In this document: piece after piece, positions 5,260-5,382 of the stretch
Layout of the letters: each line of letters opens with the position of its first letter
Position numbering within the stretch: the first letter of the stretch is position 1
Source of the DNA: Thermomicrobiales bacterium
GTDB lineage: Bacteria > Chloroflexota > Chloroflexia > Thermomicrobiales > UBA6265
Direction of reading: 5' to 3'
Assembly (NCBI GenBank): GCA_025928535.1
Contig: JAICJJ010000239.1
Coordinates: 1-5,382, forward strand
DNA length: 5,382 nt
The notes under the pieces: model-generated
What the model was told of the DNA's origin: nothing
The model's input: the letters and a program-made list of their open reading frames with translations, nothing else
Databases searched by the model: none
Position numbers and translations under genes: made by a program

Positions 5260-5382
5260 ATGCAGGAGCGCACGATCGAACGATTGGTCCGCGAGATGAC
5301 GGCGCTGGGACTTTCCCGCCGCCAACTCATTCAGCGCGCCGCGGCGCTCGGCATCTCGGCCCCGGCGGTCGCCGCCGCCATG
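5260..5382 (+). CDS. Tat-signal protein N-terminus, probable ABC-transporter substrate-binding protein (partial)
   Basis: Only the first 41 residues are inside the window; the frame is open to the right edge. They form a twin-arginine leader: a polar n-region with several Arg, the motif SRRQLIQ at 19-25 (consensus S-R-R-x-F-L-K, with Leu in place of Phe), then an Ala-rich hydrophobic stretch at 27-41 that is still unfinished. The protein should be exported folded and, in a Gram-positive or monoderm-like cell, anchored or retained outside the membrane. The n-region followed by LSRRQ and an Ala-Leu-Gly-Ser-Ala-Pro stretch is familiar from peptide- and sugar-binding proteins of Thermomicrobia, which is the basis for the product guess; other Tat substrates begin similarly. 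A binding protein would fit the transport and catabolism theme. Confidence 0.7.
   Translation, partial: MQERTIERLVREMTALGLSRRQLIQRAAALGISAPAVAAAM

Overview
The window is high-GC bacterial DNA with dense coding on both strands. It probably comes from a Chloroflexota bacterium of the Thermomicrobia/Sphaerobacter type. Two things suggest this: the last gene opens with the SRRQ-type twin-arginine leader common on substrate-binding proteins of that group, and the intergenic spaces hold short palindromic repeats of a kind I associate with those genomes. No rRNA or other marker gene is present, so the assignment is an inference from memory.

Layout from left to right. (1) 1-1142, minus strand: a major facilitator transporter whose last residues lie beyond the left edge. 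(2) 1143-1429: a spacer with a weak promoter-like patch and a 110-bp palindromic repeat element. (3) 1430-2776, minus strand: a family GH4 NAD-dependent glycosidase with a CHGF metal-site motif. (4) 2777-2892: a compact divergent control region. (5) 2893-3654, plus strand: a short-chain dehydrogenase/reductase. (6) 3668-4654, plus strand: a nitrilase-superfamily amidohydrolase, 13 bp after the dehydrogenase and almost certainly cotranscribed with it. (7) 4655-5259: a 605-bp region without a gene. It holds a 93-bp imperfect palindromic repeat, small tandem repeats, a second copy of the 110-bp element in inverted orientation, and a leader with several inverted repeats. (8) 5260 to the right edge, plus strand: the start of a Tat-exported protein, probably an ABC-transporter substrate-binding protein, with an ideal Shine-Dalgarno sequence.

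The gene set reads as a small catabolic locus. Transporters (MFS, and probably ABC beyond the edge) would bring in a glycoside or related compound, GH4 would cleave it through a 3-keto intermediate, and the dehydrogenase and amidohydrolase would process the products or attached groups. The substrate cannot be read from the sequence; the CHGF motif points mildly to uronic-acid glycosides. I did not find a clearly new defence, mobile or RNA system. The most unusual structure is the inverted pair of modular palindromic elements that bracket the three central genes and show paired, structure-preserving base differences.
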